Of a stretch of DNA of 64,000 nucleotides, positions 51,749-60,531 are shown one piece after another (position 1 is the stretch's first letter; every line of letters begins with the position of its first letter). A model generated the notes under the pieces. The model saw nothing but the letters and a program-made list of their open reading frames with translations, was not told the DNA's origin and did no database searches. This stretch comes from Arthrobacter globiformis (GTDB lineage Bacteria > Actinomycetota > Actinomycetes > Actinomycetales > Micrococcaceae). The position numbers and the translations under genes were made by a program. The stretch lies in contig NZ_JAUSYZ010000001.1 of NCBI RefSeq assembly GCF_030817195.1, positions 2,418,001-2,482,000 of the forward strand, read 5' to 3'.

Positions 51749-53116
51749 CTAGGAGAACTCCTTCAGCGCGTCCGTGAGAAGCGTGCCCGGTGTGCCAAGT
51801 CGCAAGTGGACGCCCTTTGAAGCGACCAATCGGCCCGCAATGACGACGTCGGTGACGTCGCTGGCCGTGGCGCTGAACGCGAACTGCAGAGGCTTGGATC
51901 CAGCGGTTCGGGTCGAATCGGGATCCACGGCCATCAGGTCGCAGACCGCGCCGACCGCCAGGGCAGAGGCAGCGATGGGCGTTGCCATGGATCGGACGGC
52001 CCCGTTGGTAGCGGCATGCAGCAGTTCCTGCGGGGAGAACCTGCCGCGCTGACCGGAACCGAGCCGCTCACCGTGCTCCAGCATGCGCATTTCCACCCAC
52101 GGGTCGATAACCGCGTGCTGGTCTGTACCCAGTGCTATGGCGGCGCCGGCGTCGGACAAAGTGCGGGCCGGGCCGATCCCGTCGGCGAGGTCTGCTTCGG
52201 TGCTGGGACACATTACTACCGTGGCGCCGGCGTTGCCGAGCATGGCGATATCGCCAGGCGTCAGGTGGGTGGAATGGACGGCCGAGAGCCGCCCTGAAAG
52301 TAGGCCGTGCCGCTCCAACAGGCCCGTAGGCGTGACGCCATAGGCCGTCTGGCATGCTTCGTTCTCGGCTGGCTGTTCGCTGAGGTGGATGTGAAGGGGC
52401 ATATCCTCGGGCAGGTGCGCGGCCACAACCGCCAGGTCCTTGTCGGGGACGCCGCGCACGGAATGCAACGCGGCCCCCACCCCGACCATCTCCGCGGGAA
52501 AGCTTTGCGCGATTTCCTTCCGAAGCGAAGCGAGCCTCTCCAGCCAGGACTGGACGTTGGCGTCGCCGAACCGCGCCTGTTCCGGGCTCAGCGGCGAACC
52601 AATCCCTCCCGCCAGATAGAGCGTGTCCAGTAGTGTCAGGCGGATCCCCGCCGTCATGGCCGCCCTCGCCAGGGCCAGTTCCATGGCATGGGGTTCCGCG
52701 TAGGGAGCCCCGCCCTGCTGGTTGTGGACATAGTGGAACTCGGCCACGCTGCTGAAGCCGGCAACCACCATTTCCGCGAACACGGCACTGGCGAGCTTTT
52801 CGTAGGTCTGCGGCGTCAGCTCGGCGGCGCTCCGGTACATCTGCTCCCGCCACACCCAAAAATCGCCGCGTCCGTCATGCGTCCGCCCGCGCAGGATCCT
52901 GTGGAAAGCGTGGGAGTGGGCGTTGGCGGCAGCCGGAAAGACGACCCCCTTCAATATGTGGTCGCCGGGCTGCGCTTCCGCACCCGGTGTCAGCGCTGCA
53001 ATGCGGCCGTCCCGTACATCCAGCCGCACCGATTCGAGTACGGCGGGACCGCCGTCGGCTTCGCCGGGGACACCGTCGCTGCCCACAACGGCCGACTCGC
53101 ACCAGAACCCGGTCAC
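51749..53116 (-). CDS. hutF: Formimidoylglutamate deiminase (HutF-like amidohydrolase)
   Basis: 455 residues. The GTG start overlaps the stop of the upstream hydrolase as GTGA; a longer frame is not coding. Amidohydrolase metal and active-site motifs: NAHSHAFHRILRG (H-x-H), HIHLSEQPAENEAC, AVHSTHLTP and GTDQHAVIDPWVEMRMLE. Layout and length fit HutF, which converts N-formimidoyl-glutamate to N-formyl-glutamate and ammonia in histidine breakdown. In another pathway a related amidohydrolase could act on an imidazolone or hydantoin. HutI is not in the window. Confidence 0.85.
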   Translation of the reverse strand: MTGFWCESAVVGSDGVPGEADGGPAVLESVRLDVRDGRIAALTPGAEAQPGDHILKGVVFPAAANAHSHAFHRILRGRTHDGRGDFWVWREQMYRSAAELTPQTYEKLASAVFAEMVVAGFSSVAEFHYVHNQQGGAPYAEPHAMELALARAAMTAGIRLTLLDTLYLAGGIGSPLSPEQARFGDANVQSWLERLASLRKEIAQSFPAEMVGVGAALHSVRGVPDKDLAVVAAHLPEDMPLHIHLSEQPAENEACQTAYGVTPTGLLERHGLLSGRLSAVHSTHLTPGDIAMLGNAGATVVMCPSTEADLADGIGPARTLSDAGAAIALGTDQHAVIDPWVEMRMLEHGERLGSGQRGRFSPQELLHAATNGAVRSMATPIAASALAVGAVCDLMAVDPDSTRTAGSKPLQFAFSATASDVTDVVIAGRLVASKGVHLRLGTPGTLLTDALKEFS

Positions 53117-54312
53117 AGGAGGCCCTCCAGGACATCCGCCAGGGCCTCGACGCCGGTGTTGGCGTCCTCGTCGGCGACATACTCTTCGGGGGAATGCGAG
53201 ATGCCGCTGGGATTGCGGACGAAGAGCATCGCAGACGGCACATAGGCGGCGAGCACGCCGGCGTCGTGGCCGGCACCGGTCGCCAGCAGCGGAGCGCCGG
53301 GCAGGATCCCGCTGATCCGCCGGGTCAGGCCGGGATCGAAATGGACAGTGTCGCTGTAGGACTCCTCGGTGAGGGAAACGGAGCATCCTTCCCCGGCTGC
53401 TATCTGCTGGGCGGCGCCGTAGATCGATTCGATCAGCCGGGCGGTCACGGCGTCGTCGGGGTGTCGGGCGTCGAGCCACATGTCCACGCGCGAGGCAATG
53501 ACGTTGGTTCCGCCGGGCACCGGCAGCAGACGACCAACTGTGGCACGCGCATCCGGCTGAGCTGCGGCGGCGTCACGTACGGCGACGATGATCTGTGCTG
53601 CTGCGACCATCGGATCAGCACGATCCGCCATCAGCGTGGTCCCGGCGTGGTTTCCCTGGCCGCCGATGCTCAGCTTCCAGCGGCCGTGACCCAGGATGGA
53701 ACTTCCGACGGCGATGGCCGGGCCGCCCGTCCCCAGGCCCTTGCCCTGCTCCACGTGCAGTTCGACAAAGTCGCCGATCCGGGCCAGGGCCTGGGGATCC
53801 GGACCGACGTGCAGGGGATCCAGGCCGTTCAACCGTGCGACGTCCGCGAAGGTGTTGCCGTCGCCGTCACGCAGGTTCCGGGCCTTATCGACGTCAATGG
53901 CTCCGGTGAGAAGGCGCGATCCGAGGCAGGCGACCCCGAAGCGGGAGCCTTCCTCTTCCGGGAACACTGTGACGGCCAGAGACCGGTTCGGCACCTTTCC
54001 GCGGGCCAGAAGGATGTCGACGGCGGCGAGTGCCGAAGCGATGCCGAGCGGGCCGTCGAAGGCGCCGCCGCCGGGTACTGAATCGAGATGGCTTCCCGTG
54101 ACCAGGGCGCCGTCCTGGGGTTTGCCCCACCAGGCCCAGATGATGCCGTTGCGGTCGGTCTCGACGGCGAGCCCGCGCTGGAGCGCCTGTTCGACGAACC
54201 ACGCCCTTAGATCGAGTTCCGCCGTCGAGTAGACGGCTCGGGAATAGCCTCCGCGCACCGCGTCGCGGCCCACGTCCTTGATCGAGTCAAGGAGCTGATT
54301 GACGGTTTCCAA
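53113..54312 (-). CDS. M20-family amidohydrolase (allantoate / N-carbamoyl-amino-acid hydrolase type)
   Basis: 399 residues. Dinuclear metal motifs: GSHLDSVPGGGAFDGPLG, FPEEEGSRFGVACLGSR (catalytic glutamate pair) and FVELHVEQG. SILGHGRWKLSIGGQGNHAGTT lies in the dimerisation lobe. The class cleaves N-carbamoyl, N-formyl-like or ureido groups. Next to HutF it may release glutamate from N-formyl- or N-carbamoyl-glutamate, standing in for HutG. It is first in a two-gene leftward operon, under a large inverted-repeat promoter shared with the IclR gene. Confidence 0.87.
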   Translation of the reverse strand: METVNQLLDSIKDVGRDAVRGGYSRAVYSTAELDLRAWFVEQALQRGLAVETDRNGIIWAWWGKPQDGALVTGSHLDSVPGGGAFDGPLGIASALAAVDILLARGKVPNRSLAVTVFPEEEGSRFGVACLGSRLLTGAIDVDKARNLRDGDGNTFADVARLNGLDPLHVGPDPQALARIGDFVELHVEQGKGLGTGGPAIAVGSSILGHGRWKLSIGGQGNHAGTTLMADRADPMVAAAQIIVAVRDAAAAQPDARATVGRLLPVPGGTNVIASRVDMWLDARHPDDAVTARLIESIYGAAQQIAAGEGCSVSLTEESYSDTVHFDPGLTRRISGILPGAPLLATGAGHDAGVLAAYVPSAMLFVRNPSGISHSPEEYVADEDANTGVEALADVLEGLL

Positions 54313-54338
54313 TTGAACCTCCGCTTTTCATGTGAACT

Positions 54339-54375
54339 GCCATCAAGTAAAAACGACCTTTCACTGCATGGCAAG
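54339..54375. promoter_or_regulatory. 37-bp operator block, left arm (before the M20/hutF operon)
   Basis: Inverted copy of the block at 54495-54531: about 30 of 37 positions match, with a perfect 15-bp core (GCCATCAAGTAAAAA here). The core starts 27 bp before the M20 start. Confidence 0.65.
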
Positions 54376-54494
54376 GGATCGCTGCGGGGGCGCCGGACAG
54401 TTAACAGGTCCGCCACATGCCCGAAACGGGACCGTTGCACACGGCCTCGATTAACCACGGGCTGATGAAGAACCCGTGAAATATGAAGGCATCT

Positions 54495-54531
54495 ATTGCC
54501 ATTCGATGAAAGTTGATTTTTACTTGATGGC
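54495..54531. promoter_or_regulatory. 37-bp operator block, right arm (at the IclR start)
   Basis: Contains TTTTTACTTGATGGC, the exact complement of the left core, and its own TTGCCAT / ATGGCAA arms. It overlaps ATG 54527 of the regulator, as expected for autoregulation by an IclR protein. Confidence 0.65.
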
Positions 54532-55258
54532 AAGACAAAGTGATTCCGACCACGTGAAAGTGGGTCAAGTAGTGGCCGCAGATTCTTCAACACGGACGGT
54601 TGAGAGGGCGTTGGCGCTGCTCAGTGCAGTGTGTACTGACGGATCCCTCACCCTGAGCGACGCAGCCCGCGTCGTCGACCTGTCAGCAAGCACGGCCCTT
54701 CGCCTCCTGCGCACTCTGGAGGGCAGCGGTTTCGTTTCACGGGATCCGGCTGGAAACTTCCGTCCCGGTGCAAGTGTCATCCAGCTTGGCGCCCTGGCGT
54801 TGGGCCAAGAGTCACTGGTTTCGCTTTGCACGCCGCATATGAAGCGGCTGGTGGCCAAGACGGGGGAGTCCTGCTATCTCAGCATTCCCGGTCCTGGGGA
54901 CACCGGAATCTACATAGCAATTGTCGAAGGCACCCGCTCGGTCCGGCATGCCAGCTGGGTGGGCAGGAGCATTCCGCTGGAAGGGTCGGCCGCCGGGCAG
55001 GTCCTGACAGGCGGCCAGCCGGACCGCGGCTTCGCGATAGTGCGAAGCGGCGTTGAAGACGACATCACAGCCGTCGCCGCACCGATCGTGATTGGTGGCC
55101 GCACCGTGGCCGCCCTGAGCATCGTGGTACCCAGCTACCGGCTGGACGAGGCGAAGGCCGTGACCATTGGCGAGGAGCTCGTGAAGGTGGCCGGCAACAT
55201 CCTCACCGAGCCCTGCGGAGACCATGAACGGCCCCAGGAAAGCATGGAAGAGAAATGA
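54527..55258 (+). CDS. IclR-family transcriptional regulator of the hut-like island
   Basis: 243 residues from ATG 54527; GTG 54476 would add 17 residues but would run through the operator block. The IclR helix-turn-helix covers residues about 20-75 (TRTVERALALLSAV, LSDAARVVDLSASTALRLLRTLEGSGFVSRD). The effector domain includes GSAAGQVLTGGQPDRG and ITAVAAPIVIGGRTVAALSIVVPS. It overlaps the ABC ATPase start by 4 bp, so it is the first gene of the importer/hutU operon and regulates it and the divergent pair. Confidence 0.88.
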   Translation: MARQSDSDHVKVGQVVAADSSTRTVERALALLSAVCTDGSLTLSDAARVVDLSASTALRLLRTLEGSGFVSRDPAGNFRPGASVIQLGALALGQESLVSLCTPHMKRLVAKTGESCYLSIPGPGDTGIYIAIVEGTRSVRHASWVGRSIPLEGSAAGQVLTGGQPDRGFAIVRSGVEDDITAVAAPIVIGGRTVAALSIVVPSYRLDEAKAVTIGEELVKVAGNILTEPCGDHERPQESMEEK

Positions 55259-56361
55259 TTAAGTTTGAAAATGTCACCAAGGCCTACCCGGACGGCACGG
55301 TTGCCGTCGACGGGTTGAACCTTGAAGCCCCTACCGGGAAGCTGACCATTCTCGTCGGGCCTTCGGGCTGCGGCAAGACCACGTCCCTGCGGATGATCAA
55401 CCGCCTGATCGAGCCCACCAGCGGCACCATCTACCTGGATGACGAGCCAACTTCCGGCATGGATGCAGCGTTGCTCCGCCGCCGGATCGGGTATGTCATC
55501 CAGCACGCCGGACTGTTCCCGCACCGCACCATCGTGGATAACGTCGCAACCATGCCGGTGCTGCTCGGAGAGAGCCGGCAGAAGGCCCGCATGAAGGCCC
55601 TTGAGCTCATGGAACGGGTCGGCCTTCCCGCGAACTTCGCCAAACGCTACCCCTGGCAGCTCTCGGGCGGCCAGCAGCAGCGTGTTGGCGTGGCCCGCGC
55701 CTTGGCATCGGACCCTGCCTTCATGCTGATGGACGAACCCTTCAGCGCTGTGGACCCCGTGGTCCGTGCGCAGCTCCAGGACGAGTTCCTCCGCTTGCAG
55801 CGTGAAATAGGCAAGACCATCATCATGGTTACCCACGACATCGACGAGGCCCTGAAGCTCGGGGACCAGGTGGCAGTGATGCGCGTCGGCGGAAAGCTCG
55901 CCCAGATGGCCACGCCGTCGGAGCTGCTGACCTCGCCGGCGGACGAATTCGTGGCCGACTTCGTCGGACGCGACCGGGGCTACCGTTCCCTCGGCTTCTC
56001 CAACGTGGCTGGAACCGTTACGGTCAGCGAAGAGGCAGTGGTTCAGCTCGGAGCCTCCGGCGCGGAGGCGCACGCAAAGGCGTCCGGCGCGTGGGTCCTG
56101 GTGGTCGACGGCGGACGGAAGCCGCTTGGCTGGGCACAGCCCGAGCTGATCACCGGCGAGCTGAAGCGGGAGCATGTGAACCTCAGCGGCACGTCCGCGA
56201 CATCGTCCGGGACCATGCGCCAGCTGCTTGACGCCGCGCTGTCCTCACCCAGCCGCCGCGGCGTCGTCGTCAATGACCGCGGCGAGCTCATCGGCACGGT
56301 CACTGCCTCCGACATCGTAAAAGCCATCGAGGCCGAACCGCATCTGGAGACGGCCCGATGA
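55255..56361 (+). CDS. Betaine/quaternary-amine-type ABC importer ATP-binding protein (OpuCA-like)
   Basis: 368 residues. Walker A GPSGCGKTTS, Q-loop region VIQHAGLFPHRTI, signature LSGGQQQRVGVARALA, Walker B FMLMDEPFSAVDP and switch histidine MVTHDIDEA. The C-terminal 120 residues are a reduced CBS-like region ending GTVTASDIVKAIE. ATPases of this type serve glycine betaine, choline, carnitine, histidine and ergothioneine importers. Confidence 0.9.
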   Translation: MIKFENVTKAYPDGTVAVDGLNLEAPTGKLTILVGPSGCGKTTSLRMINRLIEPTSGTIYLDDEPTSGMDAALLRRRIGYVIQHAGLFPHRTIVDNVATMPVLLGESRQKARMKALELMERVGLPANFAKRYPWQLSGGQQQRVGVARALASDPAFMLMDEPFSAVDPVVRAQLQDEFLRLQREIGKTIIMVTHDIDEALKLGDQVAVMRVGGKLAQMATPSELLTSPADEFVADFVGRDRGYRSLGFSNVAGTVTVSEEAVVQLGASGAEAHAKASGAWVLVVDGGRKPLGWAQPELITGELKREHVNLSGTSATSSGTMRQLLDAALSSPSRRGVVVNDRGELIGTVTASDIVKAIEAEPHLETAR

Positions 56362-57008
56362 ACATGGAATGGCTGGGCCGCCAGTTCGACAACATTGTGT
56401 TCCTGCTCGGCTGGCATGTGCTGCTGGCCGTCACCCCTCTGGTCCTTGGCCTCTTGATTGCCTTGCCCCTGGGCTGGTGGGCACACCGCAGCCGCCGGAT
56501 CTACCCCCTCCTGGTGGGCATCGCGGGCCTGCTCTACACCGTGCCCTCGCTGGCACTGTTCGTGCTGCTGCCGCTGGTGCTGGGCACCAAGATCCTGGAC
56601 CCCCTCAACATCGTGGCCGCGCTGACCATCTATACCGTGGCCCTCCTGGTCCGCGTGGTGGCCGACGCCCTCGATTCCGTGCCCGAGGACACCGTCCAGG
56701 CCGCAAAGGCCATGGGCTACCGCGGCTACCAGAGCCTCGTCAAGGTCGAGCTTCCCGTGGGCGTCCCGGTCATCGCTGCCGGCCTACGTGTGGCCGCAGT
56801 CTCCAACGTGAGCCTCGTGTCCGTGGCCGCACTGCTGGGCATCCCGCAGCTCGGTTCCCTCTTCACCCAGGGCTTCCAGCTGCGGTTCTTCACCCCGATC
56901 ATCGCCGGCATCATCCTCTGCGTGGTCCTCGCGATGATCCTTGACGGGCTGATCATTCTCCTCAACCGGTGGCTGACACCGTGGACCCCCAAGGTGGTGG
57001 CATCATGA
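56358..57008 (+). CDS. OpuCB-like ABC importer permease 1
   Basis: 216 residues and about five helices. GLLYTVPSLALFVLLPLVLGT and the coupling loop EDTVQAAKAMGYRGYQSLVKVELPV are typical of glycine-betaine-class permeases. It has 4-bp overlaps at both ends. Confidence 0.9.
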   Translation: MNMEWLGRQFDNIVFLLGWHVLLAVTPLVLGLLIALPLGWWAHRSRRIYPLLVGIAGLLYTVPSLALFVLLPLVLGTKILDPLNIVAALTIYTVALLVRVVADALDSVPEDTVQAAKAMGYRGYQSLVKVELPVGVPVIAAGLRVAAVSNVSLVSVAALLGIPQLGSLFTQGFQLRFFTPIIAGIILCVVLAMILDGLIILLNRWLTPWTPKVVAS

Positions 57009-57721
57009 ACTACTTGTTCGACCCCGCGCACTGGACCGGCGCCGACGGCATCCCCAACCTGATCGGCGAGCACCTGCTCTACTCCGTCATTGCCCTCGCC
57101 ATCGCTGCCGCTATCGCCATTCCGGTCGGCATCTACATCGGCGTCACCGGCAAGGGCGTGTTCCTGATCGCCGGCCTCGCCAATGCCCTCCGCGCCCTCC
57201 CCAGCGTGGGTCTGCTGATCCTGCTCGTGCTGCTGATCTCGCCGGCCTTCCCGTCCAAGATGGGCTACATTCTGCCGAGCCTCATCGTGCTGGTGCTGCT
57301 CGCTGTGCCGCCCATCCTGACCAACACCTATGCCGGCATCCGCGCAGTGGATGCGGCCGCCGTCGACGCCGCCAAGGGCATGGGCTTCCGCACCACGAAG
57401 ATCCTCACGGATGTTCAGCTTCCCTGCTCACTCCCGCTGGTGCTGTCCGGCGTCCGCAGCGCACTGCTGCAAATCATCTCGACGGCGACCATCGCCGCCT
57501 ACATTTCGCTCGGCGGCCTCGGCCGCCTGCTGATCGACGGCAAGGCCCAGAACGACTACAGCCAGATGGTTGCCGGCGCCGTGCTGGTGGCCCTGATGGC
57601 CTTGTTCTTCGACCAGTTGCTCGCCATCATCACCCGCCGGATCGTCTCACCAGGACTCACCCGGCGCCTCGTCAAGACCGCCGCCGCGGCCGACACCGTG
57701 AAAATCCCCGCCACGGTCTGA
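57005..57721 (+). CDS. OpuCD-like ABC importer permease 2
   Basis: 238 residues from ATG 57005, overlapping the first permease by ATGA. Motifs ANALRALPSVGLLILLVL and the coupling loop VDAAKGMGFRTTKILTDVQLPC, followed by STATIAAYISLGGLGRLL. It pairs with permease 1 to form the channel. Confidence 0.9.
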   Translation: MNYLFDPAHWTGADGIPNLIGEHLLYSVIALAIAAAIAIPVGIYIGVTGKGVFLIAGLANALRALPSVGLLILLVLLISPAFPSKMGYILPSLIVLVLLAVPPILTNTYAGIRAVDAAAVDAAKGMGFRTTKILTDVQLPCSLPLVLSGVRSALLQIISTATIAAYISLGGLGRLLIDGKAQNDYSQMVAGAVLVALMALFFDQLLAIITRRIVSPGLTRRLVKTAAAADTVKIPATV

Positions 57722-57821
57722 ACCACCGCCCCCAAGCATCCTCCCAACCGCCGTCCGACACCAGACCCACCCAGCCTGGCCGCGGCATGCCCTGAGCCAG
57801 CCTCCCCCAGAGAGCATTGAC

Positions 57822-58730
57822 ATGAAAAAGTACCTGACCGGCATGACCCTCGCGGCCGCTGCCGCCCTTGCCCTGACCGCCTGCGGCGGGGATCCAATGA
57901 GCAGCTCAAACACCCAGACCGCCGCCTCGGGCGACAGTATCATCGTCGGCTCCGCGGACTTCCCGGAAAGCCAGCTGATCGCCAAGATCTACGCCGAAGC
58001 CCTCAAAGCCAAGGGCGTCCAGGTGACCGAAAAGCCCAGCATCGGCAGCCGTGAAGTCACCATCCCCGCCCTCAAGGACGGCTCCATCGACCTCATGCCC
58101 GAATACGGCGGCGCCCTCCTGCAGTACCTCAATTCCGCCACCAAGGCGGTCACATCCGAGGAGGTAACCAAGGAACTGGCCGCCAAGATCCCCTCCGGAC
58201 TGACCATGCTGACCGCCTCCGAAGCAGAGGACAAGGACGTCCTGGCCGTCAAGAAGGAAACGGCCGACCAGCATAACCTCAAGTCCGTCAGCGACCTCCA
58301 GCCCGTGGCCAAGGAGCTCGTCCTTGGCGGCCCGCCGGAGTGGAAGACCCGCATCAACGGTGTGGCCGGCCTGAAGTCCGTCTACGGTCTTGAATTCAAG
58401 GAATTCTCGGCGCTCGACGCCGGCGGCCCCCTAACGCTGAACGCCCTCCTTTCCGGACAGGTACAGGTCGCCGACCTCTTCAGCACCGACCCCGCGCTGG
58501 CCGCAAACAACCTGGTTGCCCTCGAAGACGACAAGAACCTCTTCCTGTCCGAGAACATCGTCCCGGTCATCAACGAGAAGAAGTCCACGGCCACCGTCAA
58601 GGAGGTCCTGGACAAGGTCTCCGCCGCGCTCACCACGGAAGACCTGATCGAGATGAACGGCCGGGTGGCGAAGTTCGAGGACGTCGGTGAGACCGCCAAG
58701 GACTGGCTCAAGTCCAAGAACCTCGCCTAG
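57822..58730 (+). CDS. Glycine-betaine-class (OpuAC/OsmF-like) substrate-binding lipoprotein
   Basis: 302 residues. Signal peptide with lipobox LTAC (Cys about residue 22). IIVGSADFPESQLIAKIYAEALKAKG and DLMPEYGGALLQYL are the hallmarks of OpuCC/ProX-type proteins. Ligands of this class are quaternary amines held by an aromatic cage; EgtU-type members bind ergothioneine. In a hut-like operon, histidine, urocanate or a histidine betaine is the likely ligand. The cage residues cannot be assigned here with certainty. Confidence 0.88.
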   Translation: MKKYLTGMTLAAAAALALTACGGDPMSSSNTQTAASGDSIIVGSADFPESQLIAKIYAEALKAKGVQVTEKPSIGSREVTIPALKDGSIDLMPEYGGALLQYLNSATKAVTSEEVTKELAAKIPSGLTMLTASEAEDKDVLAVKKETADQHNLKSVSDLQPVAKELVLGGPPEWKTRINGVAGLKSVYGLEFKEFSALDAGGPLTLNALLSGQVQVADLFSTDPALAANNLVALEDDKNLFLSENIVPVINEKKSTATVKEVLDKVSAALTTEDLIEMNGRVAKFEDVGETAKDWLKSKNLA

Positions 58731-58757
58731 GTCGCGCAGAATATTAGGAGCAATACA

Positions 58758-60443
58758 TTGAAAGCCGATTTCACCACCGGTGCCCGCCCGGTCAAAGCAG
58801 CCCGCGGCACCGAGCTCACCGCCAAGTCCTGGCAGACCGAGGCACCCCTGCGCATGCTCATGAACAACCTTGATCCCGACGTCGCCGAACGCCCCGATGA
58901 CCTGGTGGTCTATGGCGGAACCGGCCGGGCCGTCCGCAGCTGGGCAGCGTTCGATGCCATCACCCGCACCCTGGAAACCATGGACAAGGACGAGACCCTG
59001 CTGGTTCAGTCCGGCAAACCCGTCGGCGTCTTCCGCACCAACGAATGGGCGCCGCGCGTGCTGCTGGCCAACTCCAACCTCGTCGGTGACTGGGCCACGT
59101 GGCCGGAATTCCGCCGGCTCGAGGCTGAGGGCCTGATGATGTACGGCCAGATGACGGCCGGCTCCTGGATCTACATCGGCACCCAGGGCATCCTGCAGGG
59201 CACCTTCGAGACCTTCGCCGCGATCGCCCGCAAGCTGACCGGGGACGAGAACGGCACGCTCGCCGGGACCCTGACGCTGACCGGCGGCTGCGGCGGCATG
59301 GGCGGCGCGCAGCCCCTCGCCGTCACCCTGAACGAGGGCGCCTGCCTGATTGTCGACGTCGACGAGACCCGCCTGCGCCGACGGGCCGGCAAGCGTTACC
59401 TGGACGAGGTGGAGACCGATCTCGACGCCGCCATCGCCAAGGTCCTCAAAGCCAAGGAAGAACGCCGCGGCTGGTCCGTGGGCTATGTGGGCAACGCCGC
59501 CGAGGTCTTCCCCGAACTGCTGCGCCGCCACAAGGCCGGCGAGCTGACCATCGACATTGTCACGGACCAGACCTCCGCGCATGACCCCCTGAGCTACCTG
59601 CCGGAGGGCATCTCCGTGGACGAGTGGCACCGCGAAGCCGAGGCTGATCCGGAGGGCTTCACCAAGAAGGCCCAGGCCTCGATGGCCAAGCACGTCCAGG
59701 CCATGGTCGAGTTCCAGGATGCCGGCGCCGAGGTGTTCGACTACGGCAACTCCATCCGCGACGAGGCCCGCAAGGGCGGCTACAGCCGGGCGTTCGAGTT
59801 CCCCGGCTTCGTCCCGGCCTACATCCGCCCGCTGTTCTGCGAGGGCCTGGGCCCGTTCCGCTGGGTGGCACTCTCCGGCGACCCCGAGGACATCGCCGTC
59901 ACGGACCAGGCCATCAAGGAACTCTTCCCGGAGAACAAGCACCTGCACCGCTGGATCGACGCCGCCGGGGAGCGGGTCGAGTTCGAAGGCCTGCCGGCCC
60001 GTATTTGCTGGCTCGGCTACGGCGAACGCGCCAAGGCGGGTCTGCTGTTCAACCAGCTGGTCAAGGAAGGCAAGGTCAAGGCGCCCATCGTGATCGGCCG
60101 CGACCACCTGGACTCCGGCTCCGTCGCCTCGCCGTATCGCGAGACCGAGGCTATGGCCGACGGCTCCGACGCCATCGCCGACTGGCCGCTGCTCAACGCA
60201 CTGCTCAACACCGCCTCCGGCGCCACCTGGGTTTCCATCCACCACGGCGGGGGAGTGGGCATCGGCCGCTCCATCCACGCAGGCCAGGTTTCCGTCGCCG
60301 ACGGTACCGACCTCGCGGCGCAGAAGCTTGAGCGGCTCCTCACCAACGACCCCGGCATGGGCGTGATCCGGCATGTCGACGCCGGCTACGACCGCGCCGT
60401 CGACGTCGCCAAGGAACGCGGCGTCCGCATCCCCATGAATTAA
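58758..60443 (+). CDS. hutU: Urocanate hydratase
   Basis: 561 residues from a TTG start with AGGAG at the right distance. It has the full family length. NAD-binding and active-site motifs: VYGGTGRAVRSW, GGCGGMGGAQPLAV, RICWLGYGERAK (conserved cysteine), GRDHLDSGSVASPYRETEAM and the actinobacterial ending HVDAGYDRAVDVAKERG. It hydrates urocanate to imidazolone propionate in the cytoplasm. A thio-analog cannot be ruled out. A very strong terminator follows. Confidence 0.93.
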   Translation: MKADFTTGARPVKAARGTELTAKSWQTEAPLRMLMNNLDPDVAERPDDLVVYGGTGRAVRSWAAFDAITRTLETMDKDETLLVQSGKPVGVFRTNEWAPRVLLANSNLVGDWATWPEFRRLEAEGLMMYGQMTAGSWIYIGTQGILQGTFETFAAIARKLTGDENGTLAGTLTLTGGCGGMGGAQPLAVTLNEGACLIVDVDETRLRRRAGKRYLDEVETDLDAAIAKVLKAKEERRGWSVGYVGNAAEVFPELLRRHKAGELTIDIVTDQTSAHDPLSYLPEGISVDEWHREAEADPEGFTKKAQASMAKHVQAMVEFQDAGAEVFDYGNSIRDEARKGGYSRAFEFPGFVPAYIRPLFCEGLGPFRWVALSGDPEDIAVTDQAIKELFPENKHLHRWIDAAGERVEFEGLPARICWLGYGERAKAGLLFNQLVKEGKVKAPIVIGRDHLDSGSVASPYRETEAMADGSDAIADWPLLNALLNTASGATWVSIHHGGGVGIGRSIHAGQVSVADGTDLAAQKLERLLTNDPGMGVIRHVDAGYDRAVDVAKERGVRIPMN

Positions 60444-60464
60444 AACTAACCAGCCAAATGCGGC

Positions 60465-60504
60465 GGCCGGGCTTGTCCAAACTTGGATTTGGACAAGCCC
60501 GGCC
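60465..60504 (+). terminator. Strong terminator between hutU and the HAL-like gene
   Basis: Perfect 17-bp stem with arms GGCCGGGCTTGTCCAAA / TTTGGACAAGCCCGGCC and a 6-nt loop. The HAL-like gene starts only 27 bp beyond, so it is probably read at reduced level or from its own promoter. Confidence 0.8.
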
Positions 60505-60531
60505 ACCGGTTTAGAGGAAAGCCTCGATGCC

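Noticed and set aside
51749..53479. 576-codon version of the deiminase gene
   Set aside because: The N-terminal extension lies in the M20 gene and is arginine-rich shadow; the GTGA overlap at 53113-53116 gives a normal HutF length.
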